From contig OY282444.1 in assembly GCA_958296125.1 (NCBI GenBank), positions 2,475,940 through 2,539,939 of the forward strand: a stretch of DNA of 64,000 nucleotides. The letters are read 5' to 3'. The stretch comes from an uncultured Poribacteria bacterium (GTDB lineage: Bacteria; Poribacteria; WGA-4E; PCPOR2b). The first letter of the stretch is position 1. Each line of letters starts with the position of its first letter. The notes under the pieces are model-generated. The model did no database searches and was not told the origin of the DNA. It was given only the letters and a program-made list of their open reading frames with translations. Below are positions 34,463-42,917 of this stretch, in pieces. Made by a program: the position numbers and the translations under genes.

Positions 34463-35548
34463 ATGAAACACCGAATCACATATAACATTTTAAGAGGTAT
34501 GATAGTGTGCGGTTTGATCGGCTTTTCGGCGGTCAGCTTCGCGGGAGAATGGGAGCAAAAAGTCAATCTGCCACAATTAGGGCCCCGTGCTGTAGGTATC
34601 TGGGGGTTAGGTGTCGAAGCGTTTAACGATAAGCTTTACGGCTTTGGCGGACAGGATGACTTGAAACCGCCGGGCAGATTTGTGGGAGAATATGATCCCG
34701 TGCGCGATGTGTGGGAGGTAAAACAGAAATGGCAGCGAGGCAGATTTCGCGTAAGTAGTGCCATCGTAAGAGGGAAGATTTACGCCTTTGGGGGAACGGA
34801 GGATAATTTCCAAGCGGTGCCGTTGGTGGATGAATATGATCCCGAGACCGACACTTGGACCCCCAAAGCCGATATGCTTACCCCGAGGATGGCGACGCTC
34901 TCTGCGGTAGTAGGGGGTAAGATTTATCTTATCGGTGGCGCGGACTCTTTCTTTTTCCCTTCCGCTGCGGTTGAGGTCTATGACCCTGTCAGCGACACAT
35001 GGGAGAAAAAGGCGGATATGCCTAACCCGAGGTGGGGGGCGGGTGTTTTTACGGCTAGGGGGAAGATTTACATCTGCGGCGGTGCCGTGGATAACACCCA
35101 TCAGAAGTATACCGACCTGACGGAAGAATATGACCCGAAGACGGACACATGGACGAAGAAAGCAGACATGCCACTCGACTATTACGATATGGCGGCGAGT
35201 TTTGTCAATAGTGGAAAGGCTTATGTCATTGGAGGGAGAACCTTTAATGGCAACGCAAAAGATGGGCAACCGATCGAGGGGTGGATCCTGCATTGGACCG
35301 TCTTTGAGTACGACTTAGAGAAAAATAAATGGGCAAGGTTAAAGGATCAGATGCCAACCCCACGGGCAACTTTGGCAACTGCTGTCCTAGATGGGAAAAT
35401 TTATGCGGTCGGTGGCCATGGGGGCGGAGGACCTCGGAGAGAGACGGAAGTCTATACGCCTGAGGGCTGGCCCTTCCCTAAAGCCTTTTCGGTCTCTCCC
35501 CAAGACAAGCTAGCGACGATATGGGCGGATATTAAACGGCATCGGTAG
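34463..35548 (+). CDS. Secreted kelch-repeat protein 3 of 5
   Basis: 361 residues with signal peptide MKHRITYNILRGMIVCGLIG ending FAG near residue 28, the same series of kelch blades as copy 2, and the tail 'FSVSPQDKLATIWADIKRHR'. GGAGG lies 10 nt before the ATG. A 116-bp gap separates it from copy 2; it has no clear promoter, so read-through from the first promoter is most likely. The sister relation to copy 2 is visible across the whole length. Confidence 0.85.
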   Translation: MKHRITYNILRGMIVCGLIGFSAVSFAGEWEQKVNLPQLGPRAVGIWGLGVEAFNDKLYGFGGQDDLKPPGRFVGEYDPVRDVWEVKQKWQRGRFRVSSAIVRGKIYAFGGTEDNFQAVPLVDEYDPETDTWTPKADMLTPRMATLSAVVGGKIYLIGGADSFFFPSAAVEVYDPVSDTWEKKADMPNPRWGAGVFTARGKIYICGGAVDNTHQKYTDLTEEYDPKTDTWTKKADMPLDYYDMAASFVNSGKAYVIGGRTFNGNAKDGQPIEGWILHWTVFEYDLEKNKWARLKDQMPTPRATLATAVLDGKIYAVGGHGGGGPRRETEVYTPEGWPFPKAFSVSPQDKLATIWADIKRHR

Positions 35549-35636
35549 TAGGGTAGGGACAACTATCACTCAACTTGGAAATCAGAGGGGTCTCTGAAAG
35601 GAAACCAAACTATATCTTATACAGGAGGTCTGTAAC

Positions 35637-36707
35637 ATGAAACGGGCAAAATATCAAATGTTAGCGGGATTGTTGTTATGTGACCTGTTCGGCTTTTCGG
35701 CGACAGGCTTTGGAGCCTGGAGAGAGTTGCGACCTATCCCAACGGGTCGATGGGGGTTAGCCGCTGCCGCTGTGGGTGACACAGTTTACGCCATCGCTGG
35801 ACAGGATGATAGCCCCAAGATCTCAAAAGTGGAAGCATTCGACACAGGACAGGGCAAATGGGAAGGGAGAAAGGAGATACCGAGCGGTCGGGTGCGGCAC
35901 GCTGCGGTCACTTTCAAGGGGAAGATTTATGTCTTTGGGGGAACCTTCGATGGGATTGCCGCCTTGGGGCAGGTCGAGGAATACGACCCTAAAAATGATG
36001 TCTGGAAAATGAAGGCAGATATGCCGACCCCAAGAATCGCTCCGATGGCGGTCGTAATGAGCTCGAATATTTACGTCATCGGCGGCGCAACCGACCTCTA
36101 CTTTCCGTCTCCGGCGATCGAGGTATACAACCCCACGACGGACACTTGGGAGAAGAAGGCAGATATGCCGAATCCGAGATGGGGGGCAGCCGCTGCCGGC
36201 ATCGCCACCAAAGGGAAGATTTATATCTTTGGTGGCGCGACCGATTTCACCCACGAAAACTCAACCACAGAGGTGGATGAATACAATACCAGAACGGAGA
36301 CTTGGACACCCAAATCCAAGTTGCAGCGACCGCTTCATAATTTTTCCGCCAGCTTTGTGAATAGCGGCATGATTTATGTCATGGGCGGTCAGAAATGGAA
36401 AGGTAAAGGGGGCGTTGATGGGGGCATTAACGACCCAGATTGGACCTTCTATGACGATGTCTGGGAATACTCGCCAGAGGAGGATAAATGGAGTCGTATG
36501 CAAGCCATGCCCAAGTCAAAGTCCAGTTATGGATCTGCCGTTGCGGATGGCAGGATTTATGTCATCGCCGGTTGGGCGGGCGGTGCCGGTGACGAAAATA
36601 GCGTGCATGTCTATCAGCCGCCCGGTTGGCCCTTCCCCAAGAATTTTGCGGTCAACTCCCAAGGCAAGCTAGCAACAAAATGGGGAGAGATTAAAAACCA
36701 TCAATAA
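35637..36707 (+). CDS. Secreted kelch-repeat protein 4 of 5
   Basis: 356 residues. Signal peptide MKRAKYQMLAGLLLCDLFGF to about residue 27, kelch blades (VGDTVYAIAGQDD, FKGKIYVFGGTFD, SSNIYVIGGATD, TKGKIYIFGGATD, SGMIYVMGGQKW, ADGRIYVIAGWAG), tail 'FAVNSQGKLATKWGEIKNHQ'. It groups with copy 5 by 'GATDFTHE-STT-VDEY' and 'RPLHNFSAxFVNSG', which copies 1-3 lack. AGGAGG precedes the ATG. The ligand is unknown. Confidence 0.85.
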   Translation: MKRAKYQMLAGLLLCDLFGFSATGFGAWRELRPIPTGRWGLAAAAVGDTVYAIAGQDDSPKISKVEAFDTGQGKWEGRKEIPSGRVRHAAVTFKGKIYVFGGTFDGIAALGQVEEYDPKNDVWKMKADMPTPRIAPMAVVMSSNIYVIGGATDLYFPSPAIEVYNPTTDTWEKKADMPNPRWGAAAAGIATKGKIYIFGGATDFTHENSTTEVDEYNTRTETWTPKSKLQRPLHNFSASFVNSGMIYVMGGQKWKGKGGVDGGINDPDWTFYDDVWEYSPEEDKWSRMQAMPKSKSSYGSAVADGRIYVIAGWAGGAGDENSVHVYQPPGWPFPKNFAVNSQGKLATKWGEIKNHQ

Positions 36708-36817
36708 CGAATCTGTTTTGCAATGGACAACACTACTTGAGTGGGAAAAACGCGCCTAAAGAAAGGGGAAGGTTCTCCGAAGGGCGCTCAAATTAAACCT
36801 TATAAGGAGGTATTACG

Positions 36818-37894
36818 ATGAAGCGGACAAGCTATCAAATGTTAGCAGGGTTGACCCTATGTGGGCTGCTTAGTTTTTGCTTCACTACAGCCAGCTCTGC
36901 AGCTTGGCGCAAATTGAAGCCGATGCCAACGCATAGATGGGGAGTCGAAGCCGCCGCTGTCGGTAACAAGGTTTACGCCATCGGCGGGCAAGACGATACC
37001 CCCCAAATCTCCAAAAATGAAGAGTACAACATAGATAAGGATAGCTGGGTCGAAAAGAAGCCGATACCTACAGGTCGGGTGCGGCACACCGCTGTCTCTT
37101 ACGATGGAAAGGTTTATGTCATCGGCGGGACCCGTGACGGAATTGCACCTATGGCAGCAGTCGAGATGTATGACCCGAAAACCGATACGTGGAGCAAGAA
37201 AGCGGACATGCCAACGCCGCGAATCGCCCCTGTTACCGTCGTGTTGAGCGGCAAGATTTATACTGTTGGTGGCGCAACCGATGTCTTTTTCCCGTCCCCA
37301 GCGATCGAGGTATACAACCCTGTGACAGATACTTGGGAGCAGAAAAAGGACATGCCGAATCCAAGATGGGGAGCAGCGGGTGCCGCTGTGCCGGGCAAAG
37401 GGAAAATCTATATCTTTGGCGGCGCGACCGATTTCACCCATAAAGAGTCAACCACAGACGTGGACGAATACGATACCAAAACAGAAACCTGGGTGCCCAA
37501 AGCCAAGATACAGAGACCTCTCCATAATTTTTCCGCCGCCTTCGTCAATAGCGGGAAAATTTATGTCATGGGCGGTGAGAAATGGAAAGGTAAAGGAGGA
37601 ATTAAGGGGGGCGGCAACGATCCAGATCTTGTATTTTACCAAGATGTCTGGGAATACTCGCCAGAGGAGAATAAATTGCGCCGTATGGACCCGATGCCCA
37701 CCGCGAGGGGAAGTTTTGGAGTCGCTGTCACAAATGGGAAGATCTATACCATCGGCGGTTGGAACGGCGGTGCCGGTGCACAGGAGATAGAAAATGAGGT
37801 CTATCAACCGCCCGGTTGGCCCTTCCCTAAGAAGTTCTCGGTTGATCCGCGGGAAAAGTTAGCGGCGAAATGGGGGGCGTTGAAAACCCGCTAG
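36818..37894 (+). CDS. Secreted kelch-repeat protein 5 of 5
   Basis: 358 residues. Signal peptide MKRTSYQMLAGLTLCGLLSF ending ASSA, kelch blades like those of copy 4, tail 'FSVDPREKLAAKWGALKTR'. AAGGAGG precedes the ATG. It is the last member of the array; an EctD-like oxygenase gene follows after 90 bp. Differences from copy 4 are spread evenly, which points to an older duplication than a simple assembly repeat. Confidence 0.85.
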   Translation: MKRTSYQMLAGLTLCGLLSFCFTTASSAAWRKLKPMPTHRWGVEAAAVGNKVYAIGGQDDTPQISKNEEYNIDKDSWVEKKPIPTGRVRHTAVSYDGKVYVIGGTRDGIAPMAAVEMYDPKTDTWSKKADMPTPRIAPVTVVLSGKIYTVGGATDVFFPSPAIEVYNPVTDTWEQKKDMPNPRWGAAGAAVPGKGKIYIFGGATDFTHKESTTDVDEYDTKTETWVPKAKIQRPLHNFSAAFVNSGKIYVMGGEKWKGKGGIKGGGNDPDLVFYQDVWEYSPEENKLRRMDPMPTARGSFGVAVTNGKIYTIGGWNGGAGAQEIENEVYQPPGWPFPKKFSVDPREKLAAKWGALKTR

Positions 37895-37984
37895 CGGTAG
37901 GGAGCGTAGAAATATCTCAGTGGTAGAGAACGTGGATTCGCGTTCCCTACAGCGAGGTTTTGACCGCAAAATAAGATAGATACC

Positions 37985-38770
37985 ATGAGACTCAACGATG
38001 CCCAAATCGCACGCTTTAATCAACACGGCTATCTGTTTTTCCCAAATCTACTGGAGGCCGATGAGGTGAAGGTCCTGCAGCGGGCGATGCCGCAAATCCT
38101 CAGTCGCCGGGGGCCGGAGGTGATACCTGAGAAAGATGACCCGAACTCCGTCAGGCTCGCATTTGGGGCGCATGTTTATTCCGAACCGTTCCGGTATCTC
38201 CCGCTGCTTCCACGCCTGCTGAACCCAGTTCGCCAACTGTTGGGTGACGATGTGTATCTCCATCAGAGCCGTCTTAACCCCAAACAGGGATTCGGGGGCG
38301 GCGCGGCGTGGGATTGGCACCAAGATTTCCCGCCGTGGCATCGCATCGACGGGATGACGGAACCGAAATGTATTATGGCATCTGTGTTTATCGACGATTG
38401 CACAGCGGTTACGTCACCGCTACTGGTCGTGCCGGGGTCACATACGTATGGACTCCTCGACTCTAAACCCCATAAGGACGCGAAGGGCTATGCTTTGCAC
38501 CATATTGACCGTCCCACTCTAGAGCAGCTGGCTGAAGATAGCGGTATCGAAGCGTTGATAGGATCCGCAGGATCTGTCTGTTTTTGCCATTGCAATGTCG
38601 TGCACGGTTCAGCCAACAATGTCTCCCCTTGGCGACGAGCGATCATGTATTTGAACTACAACGCTGTCAGCAACGCCTGCACCGGCACAGAGCGCGGTTG
38701 GTATCACAATAACCGCAATTTCACACCGCTACAACCGATTGATGACGACCGCCTGAAAGCACTCGCATAA
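37985..38770 (+). CDS. Phytanoyl-CoA dioxygenase family, EctD-like
   Basis: 261-residue Fe(II)/2-oxoglutarate oxygenase. The iron site is textbook: H-x-D in AAWDWHQDFPPWHRIDGM, a 'PLLVVPGSHTYG' block and the distal histidine in 'CNVVHGSANNVSPWRRAIMY' with the arginine that grips 2-oxoglutarate. The H-x-D context and the 'DGM' that follows are close to ectoine/proline-type hydroxylases, but no ectoine genes are nearby, so the substrate is open. The start ATG has a weak ribosome site. It is the third PhyH-type gene in the window and the one with the most standard active site. Confidence 0.88.
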   Translation: MRLNDAQIARFNQHGYLFFPNLLEADEVKVLQRAMPQILSRRGPEVIPEKDDPNSVRLAFGAHVYSEPFRYLPLLPRLLNPVRQLLGDDVYLHQSRLNPKQGFGGGAAWDWHQDFPPWHRIDGMTEPKCIMASVFIDDCTAVTSPLLVVPGSHTYGLLDSKPHKDAKGYALHHIDRPTLEQLAEDSGIEALIGSAGSVCFCHCNVVHGSANNVSPWRRAIMYLNYNAVSNACTGTERGWYHNNRNFTPLQPIDDDRLKALA

Positions 38771-39198
38771 TCATCAGTGTGCTGATGCTGTCGAATCCTC
38801 TCTCTCACTATCACTTTCCGTGAACGCAACCCTCCCCTATTCTCTCCAATCCTCAACTCGGAAACCGTTGAAAGCCGATGACCCTATTACTGTCTTATTG
38901 AGGGCAACTGTAGCGAATACAGATCTACGTCCTTCGTTTTGGGATATTGGGGTGTATTCTTTCTATCGTTGATTCTATACTGGTATGTGAGGCGTGATAC
39001 ATGATACCTGAGAACAACACCGCAGAGAACACAGAGAGTGGAAAGATGAGATAATGGGGAGGCGAGGAGGCAGAAAGAAAAGTTAATGCAACAACGCAAG
39101 GACACAGAGGAGAAAGACGAGATAACGAGAGACACCGTAGGTTGAGTTGAACGAACAGTGTGAAATCCAACACCTCAATGAACCACTGAACTCTTATT
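38771..39198. other. 428-bp intergenic region with a gene relic and repeats
   Basis: The region contains the relic described separately, a small hairpin CATCAG/CTGATG just after the oxygenase stop, and purine-rich segments near 39025-39110 (CAGAGAACACAGAGAG and similar). GTAGGTTGAGTTGAACGAAC and the following bases near 39138-39172 form an imperfect inverted repeat of a kind that recurs in intergenic DNA. No intact gene is seen. Confidence 0.5.
38925..38972 (+). pseudogene. Relic of the 3' end of a second copy of the downstream DUF6785-like gene
   Basis: Read in one frame, these bases give LRPSFWDIGVYSFYR followed by stop TGA. The intact gene downstream ends LIRVFWGIEVYSFYR and stop TGA. Over the last 29 bases the DNA differs at three positions. 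Upstream of this stretch the similarity stops. It therefore looks like what is left of a tandem paralogue after deletion. Confidence 0.6.
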
Positions 39199-41121
39199 AT
39201 GACTGAACAATCAATTGGCAACCAAACCCCAAACACCGGATTAACGTTTCGGGCGGTCATGCTCGCGTTGGTACTGATGCCGATCAACACCTATTTTATT
39301 ATCACGAATGAGGTCAAGTACATCGGTACGCTGGCGACAACGATGTCGCTGATCTACAACGTGGTTATCAGCCTCACCGTGCTAATCCTCATAAACGCAC
39401 TGATAAAGCGTTTCCTGCCACGTTTTGCGCTGCGACAAGGGGAGTTCATGACTATCTACATGATGCTCTCGCTCTCTTCAGCACTCGCCGGTCATGATGT
39501 CATGCAAACTGTCGTGCCAACCCTCCCGCACGGTTTCTGGTTCGCTACGCCTGAAAACGAGTGGAAGACGCTTTTTTGGAGACACCTGCCCCCTTGGCTG
39601 ACAGTGAGAGATCCGTTAAGTCTGCTCGATTTCTATGAAGGCCAGAGCACACCCTACACAAAGACACACCTTCAACCGTGGTTACGCCCAATTCTATGGT
39701 GGACAGTGCTTTTAACCGTCCTGATCTGGGTGATGATCTGCATGGATGCCATCCTACGTCGGCAGTGGATTGTCCGAGAACGGTTGGCGTACCCAATCGT
39801 TCAGCTGCCGTTGGAGATGACCCGTTCCGATGGTACTTTCTTCAAATCCAAGATGATGTGGCTCGGATTTGCCGTCGCAGGCGGGATTGACTTAATCAAC
39901 GGGTTGCACGTTCTGTTCCCCGCTTTCCCAGAGATCCCCGTGCGCAAAGCGGAGATAGGTCAGTTCTTTACCGAGAAACCGTGGAATGCGATGGGGTGGA
40001 CACCGCTCTATACGCTACCCTTTGGACTTGGACTGGGGTTTCTGATGCCGTTGGAGATGTCCTTTTCGCTGTGGTTCTTCTTTCTTTTTTGGAAAGCGGA
40101 GCGCATCTTGGGACGCGCGTTGGGGCTCGCCAGTTTTCCGGGCTTCCCGTATGAGGGCCCCCAAAGCATCGGGGCTTTTTTCGCCATCGCCTGCTTTGCC
40201 CTCTATGGCGGGCGTCGTTACTTTATTTCGATCTTCAAGAACCTTGGGCGCGATCAACCCGGCGAAGAGAACGAACCGATGAAGTATCGGTGGGCGGTAT
40301 TGGGATTGACGGGCGGGGTAATCTTTTTATTGGCTTTTTCCTTCTACGGTGGGATGACGCTTTGGATGGCGGGGCTCTATTTTTTCACCTACTACCTTTT
40401 GGCGATTGCTGTGGGCCGCATCCGTGCTGAGGTGGGACCGCCAACGAATGAGATGTTCCTTGTCAATCCCCGTCTTTTTATCACAGATGCAATTGGCACC
40501 CGTCGGATCCCGCCGGGGAGCTTGACCATGATGGGGTTTTATTATACGTTCAATCGCGGCTATCGCGCCCATCCGATGCCGCACACCCTTGAAGGGTTCA
40601 AAGTGGCGGACGCGACGCAGATGGCCCATCGCCGCTTAATTGGTGTGATGGTTTTGGCGACGGTGGCGGGTATTCTGACTACTTTTTGGGCATACCTCAC
40701 GCTCGCTTACAGCAGCGGTGGCGATAATATTAATGTGGGGTTGGGAAATGGGGCGTATGCTAATATGCGGAACTGGCTCTACAATCCAACGGAGACCAAT
40801 GGGCCCGCAGTGCTTTTTATGGCGGTAGGCTTCCTCTTTACCGGGTTCCTCTGGGCGATCCGTATGCGATTTCCACTTTGGCCCTTCCATCCCGCCGGTT
40901 ACGCGATTGCCAGCAGCCCTTGGACCTTCGGCTGGGTATGGTTTTCGGTATTTGTCAGTTGGGCAGTAAAAGCGACGGTGTTGAAAGTCGGTGGGATTCG
41001 GCTCTATCGGAAGACACTGCCCTTTTTCTTGGGGTTACTGTTCGGAGAGTATATAGTCGGTGGGGGTTGGGTGCTCATCCGTGTCTTTTGGGGGATTGAG
41101 GTTTATTCGTTCTATCGTTGA
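39199..41121 (+). CDS. Large polytopic membrane protein, DUF6785/DUF6784-like
   Basis: 640 residues with about 12-14 hydrophobic segments spread over the whole length (VMLALVLMPINTYFII, 'LVIGxx'-type helices, 'VIFLLAFSFYGGMTLWMAGLYFFTYYL', and a final 'LPFFLGLLFGEYIVGGGW'). Recognisable blocks are RQGEFMTIYMMLSLSSALAG, 'RERLAYPIVQLPLEMT', 'EVGPPTNEMFLVNPR' and 'WPFHPAGYAIASSPW'. I recall these from large uncharacterised membrane proteins of Poribacteria, Armatimonadetes and Planctomycetes. It resembles oligopeptide-transporter-like folds in length and helix number, but the function is unknown. No strong ribosome site is seen before the ATG. Confidence 0.72.
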   Translation: MTEQSIGNQTPNTGLTFRAVMLALVLMPINTYFIITNEVKYIGTLATTMSLIYNVVISLTVLILINALIKRFLPRFALRQGEFMTIYMMLSLSSALAGHDVMQTVVPTLPHGFWFATPENEWKTLFWRHLPPWLTVRDPLSLLDFYEGQSTPYTKTHLQPWLRPILWWTVLLTVLIWVMICMDAILRRQWIVRERLAYPIVQLPLEMTRSDGTFFKSKMMWLGFAVAGGIDLINGLHVLFPAFPEIPVRKAEIGQFFTEKPWNAMGWTPLYTLPFGLGLGFLMPLEMSFSLWFFFLFWKAERILGRALGLASFPGFPYEGPQSIGAFFAIACFALYGGRRYFISIFKNLGRDQPGEENEPMKYRWAVLGLTGGVIFLLAFSFYGGMTLWMAGLYFFTYYLLAIAVGRIRAEVGPPTNEMFLVNPRLFITDAIGTRRIPPGSLTMMGFYYTFNRGYRAHPMPHTLEGFKVADATQMAHRRLIGVMVLATVAGILTTFWAYLTLAYSSGGDNINVGLGNGAYANMRNWLYNPTETNGPAVLFMAVGFLFTGFLWAIRMRFPLWPFHPAGYAIASSPWTFGWVWFSVFVSWAVKATVLKVGGIRLYRKTLPFFLGLLFGEYIVGGGWVLIRVFWGIEVYSFYR

Positions 41122-41128
41122 TTTGTAG

Positions 41129-41148
41129 GTCGAGATTCATATCTCGAC
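41129..41148. repeat. GTAGGTC-type intergenic hairpin repeat
   Basis: GTCGAGAT-TCAT-ATCTCGAC is a perfect 8-bp stem, preceded by GTAG. Similar hairpins preceded by GTAG occur at 10910-10929 and near 41925-41940 (GTCCGG-CTTTGA-CCGGAC). Confidence 0.5.
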
Positions 41149-41186
41149 GAAATACCCGGCGTGGCGATTTTGGAAAATTGACCGCC

Positions 41187-41648
41187 TTATACAGAGATGT
41201 TTCCTATCGCTTCAACTTGCTTGCGTAACTGTTCAATTTCGGCGCGGATCTCCTTCTGCTGCCTGTCTCTATAAGCGATAATGATTTGAGGGATTGCAAT
41301 TGAGGCTGCTATCAACCCAATGAGCGCAATCGTCAAAACCCATAGATAGTCCATTCTCTGGTCCAACCCATCAATTTTGGCATTTAGTTTGTCATCCAAC
41401 CCATCAATTTTGGCATTCAGTTTTTCATCCAACCCATCAATTTTAGCATTCAGGCTTTTATCCAACCCATCAATTTTGGCATTCAGGCTTTTATCCAACC
41501 CATCAATTTTGAGATCGATATACTCCCTTGTCCGTTTTTCGGAAGCAGCGATCTCTTCCTTGATGATGGTTCGCAAATCCTCCTTGGTCAATTCTCCAAA
41601 CACAGGTGATGCCAAAAGTAGTAGTGACAAAACTGTTATGACCTTCAT
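41187..41648 (-). CDS. Coiled-coil membrane protein with 11-residue repeats
   Basis: 153 residues. A signal-like N-terminus (MKVITVLSLLLLASPVFG) is followed by a helical region with five near-identical 11-residue repeats of the form KIDGLDKSLNA (about residues 47-100), encoded by 33-bp repeats. Then comes a membrane helix 'LIGLIAASIAIPQIIIAY' and a basic, helical C-terminus. An 11-residue (hendecad) period is typical of right-handed coiled coils, so a trimeric or tetrameric stalk is likely. A related gene is cut by the right edge of the window (63777-64000) and shares the helix almost exactly. AGGAGG precedes the ATG. Function unknown. Confidence 0.75.
   Translation of the reverse strand: MKVITVLSLLLLASPVFGELTKEDLRTIIKEEIAASEKRTREYIDLKIDGLDKSLNAKIDGLDKSLNAKIDGLDEKLNAKIDGLDDKLNAKIDGLDQRMDYLWVLTIALIGLIAASIAIPQIIIAYRDRQQKEIRAEIEQLRKQVEAIGNISV
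41398..41515. repeat. 33-bp tandem repeats in the coiled-coil gene
   Basis: The units CCATCAATTTTGGCATTCAG plus 13 more bases repeat about four to five times. They encode the 11-residue units and keep the frame, so changes in copy number would lengthen or shorten the stalk without breaking the gene. Confidence 0.7.
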
Positions 41649-41697
41649 TATTGATGCGCCTCCTTGGGGACGGATTTATAAGGGCAAACGGTATTAT

Positions 41698-41726
41698 ATA
41701 TTATCACGGTTTCATTGATTTATCAA
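41698..41726 (-). promoter_or_regulatory. Sigma-70-type promoter of the coiled-coil gene
   Basis: On the minus strand TTGATA (41726-41721), a 17-nt spacer and TAATAT (41703-41698). It would give a leader of about 45 nt to the ATG at 41648. Confidence 0.45.
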
Positions 41727-41744
41727 TATTTTCCTGATGTTGGT

Positions 41745-41827
41745 TAGGGCCATTTAATTCTTCGGCCCGTGCCATCCGTGCAAGCTTGCGGGGGAACGAA
41801 CTACCCGCCAAAATCGGTCAAAAACCG
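41745..41827. repeat. Dispersed intergenic repeat, left copy
   Basis: Blocks TAGGG-Y-CATTTAATT, TTCGG-Y-CCGTGCC, GCTTGCGGGGG and CTACCC-R-CCAAAATCGG are shared, in the same order and orientation, with 42918-43034. The two copies flank the secreted-protein gene at 42055-42807. Confidence 0.55.
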
Positions 41828-41998
41828 CCATTTTCTCTCTGTCTGAGCGATGTGTCGGGATTCGGAGATCCCTCCTACAGGAGCACTAAATGTCCCTAGA
41901 TGTTTGTTCTTCGTAGGTCCGGCTTTGACCGGACACCGAAAGGATTGCCCTTACAAAAGAGGAACAGATGATTCGGTTGGGAGAACGGAATAAAAAAA

Positions 41999-42026
41999 GG
42001 GCGAGACATCCATTGATGCCCCGCCC
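41999..42026 (-). terminator. Intrinsic terminator of the secreted-protein gene
   Basis: On the minus strand GGGCGGGGCATC pairs with GATGTCTCGCCC (12 pairs, two G-U) around AATG and is followed by at least six T. It lies 29 bp after the stop codon of the gene at 42055-42807. Confidence 0.8.
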
Positions 42027-42054
42027 CTGTTATGCTACGCGTTGTCTTTAATTC

Positions 42055-42807
42055 TTAGAAACCGCGTTTCAGCTTTGCCCACGTTGTGGCAAGTTTGCCC
42101 GCGCTATCGACTGACAACTGTTTGTCCGTTGAGGGGATATTCTGCAATCCCTGCTCCGGCAAAGAATCAACACGGACCCAATAGTAATTCACTTGACCGC
42201 CACGTCCACCAAGACCTGGAGGTCCCTTCGCCCATTTATTATTTTGCACGACGATTGACAATCTACCATCAACCGAGTACTTGAGGATATTCTGTTCAAC
42301 CGAAAATGTGAGAATGTAATGCTCGCCGCCCTTCGTATCCTTTGAATCAGGTCGTTTGGGGCGTCCAGCGTTACCGCCGGGGGTAATTTCAGAGCCTGCG
42401 CCGCCGGTAAATTCATACATAGAGATGGTGTTGGAGTTGTAGCTGACCTCGACAAAATAGAAGTCTTTGGTCGGTTCAACGGTCCGGACAAAGAGATGGA
42501 AGTACTTGCTATCGTCGCCGATTTTTCGCGCAGACACTTCTAACTCATAGTCGGTCAACTCTGCAGGGTTGACATCCGGGTGATTGAAATAGAGCCCGGT
42601 ATTGCCTTCAGATTTAAGTTCAAGTTCATCTCCCTTAACTTCTGCTTGTGCGCCAGGGCCTACCTCCCAATGCTTGATTCCTTCAGCCCAGGGGATGGTA
42701 GCTTCGTCGTCCCCTCGTTTGCCGTAGATGACAGCATCCGCAGGATACACGCTCAGAAAAGCGAATGCACACACCAGCAGCAGGGTAAAAAGTGATTGGA
42801 TTTTCAT
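42055..42807 (-). CDS. Secreted protein, LamG/DUF1080-like fold, with the kelch-cluster C-terminal tail
   Basis: 250 residues with a signal peptide ending YPADA near residue 25. The body is beta-rich: HWEVGPGAQAEVKGDELELK, 'YFHLFVRTVEPTKDFYFVEV', 'GGEHYILTFSVEQNILKYSVDGRL'. This resembles the jelly-roll of LamG/DUF1080-type sugar-binding or glycosidase-like proteins, though I cannot name a family with certainty. The last 20 or so residues, 'LSVDSAGKLATTWAKLKRGF', match the tails of the five kelch proteins although the bodies are unrelated. AGGAGAG precedes the ATG, with a good promoter upstream and a terminator downstream, so it is a single-gene unit. Confidence 0.75.
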   Translation of the reverse strand: MKIQSLFTLLLVCAFAFLSVYPADAVIYGKRGDDEATIPWAEGIKHWEVGPGAQAEVKGDELELKSEGNTGLYFNHPDVNPAELTDYELEVSARKIGDDSKYFHLFVRTVEPTKDFYFVEVSYNSNTISMYEFTGGAGSEITPGGNAGRPKRPDSKDTKGGEHYILTFSVEQNILKYSVDGRLSIVVQNNKWAKGPPGLGGRGGQVNYYWVRVDSLPEQGLQNIPSTDKQLSVDSAGKLATTWAKLKRGF

Positions 42808-42871
42808 GATGTGTCTCTCCTTTTTTTGAAGTTGGCACTATCTGATATTTGTAAACTGTTAAATCATCGTT

Positions 42872-42900
42872 ATTTTACGCTATCACGTTGTAGATGTCAA
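42872..42900 (-). promoter_or_regulatory. Sigma-70-type promoter of the secreted-protein gene
   Basis: On the minus strand a perfect TTGACA (42900-42895), a 17-nt spacer and TAAAAT (42877-42872; five of six). It leaves a leader of about 58 nt before the ATG at 42807. Confidence 0.65.
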
Positions 42901-42917
42901 GTTATTTTTTAACGTTA

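Larger units (their letters stand above)
41649..42054. other. 406-bp intergenic region with promoter, dispersed repeats and terminator
   Basis: From left to right it has the promoter of the coiled-coil gene, a copy of a longer dispersed repeat (41745-41827), a GTAGGTC-type hairpin, and the terminator of the secreted gene to the right. No gene is seen. Confidence 0.55.

Noticed and set aside
37903-37960. tRNA-like stretch (CTCAGTGGTAGAG) after the fifth kelch gene
   Set aside because: Only the D-arm resemblance is present. There is no anticodon stem, no GTTCGAATC-type T arm and no matching acceptor stem, so it is at most a relic.
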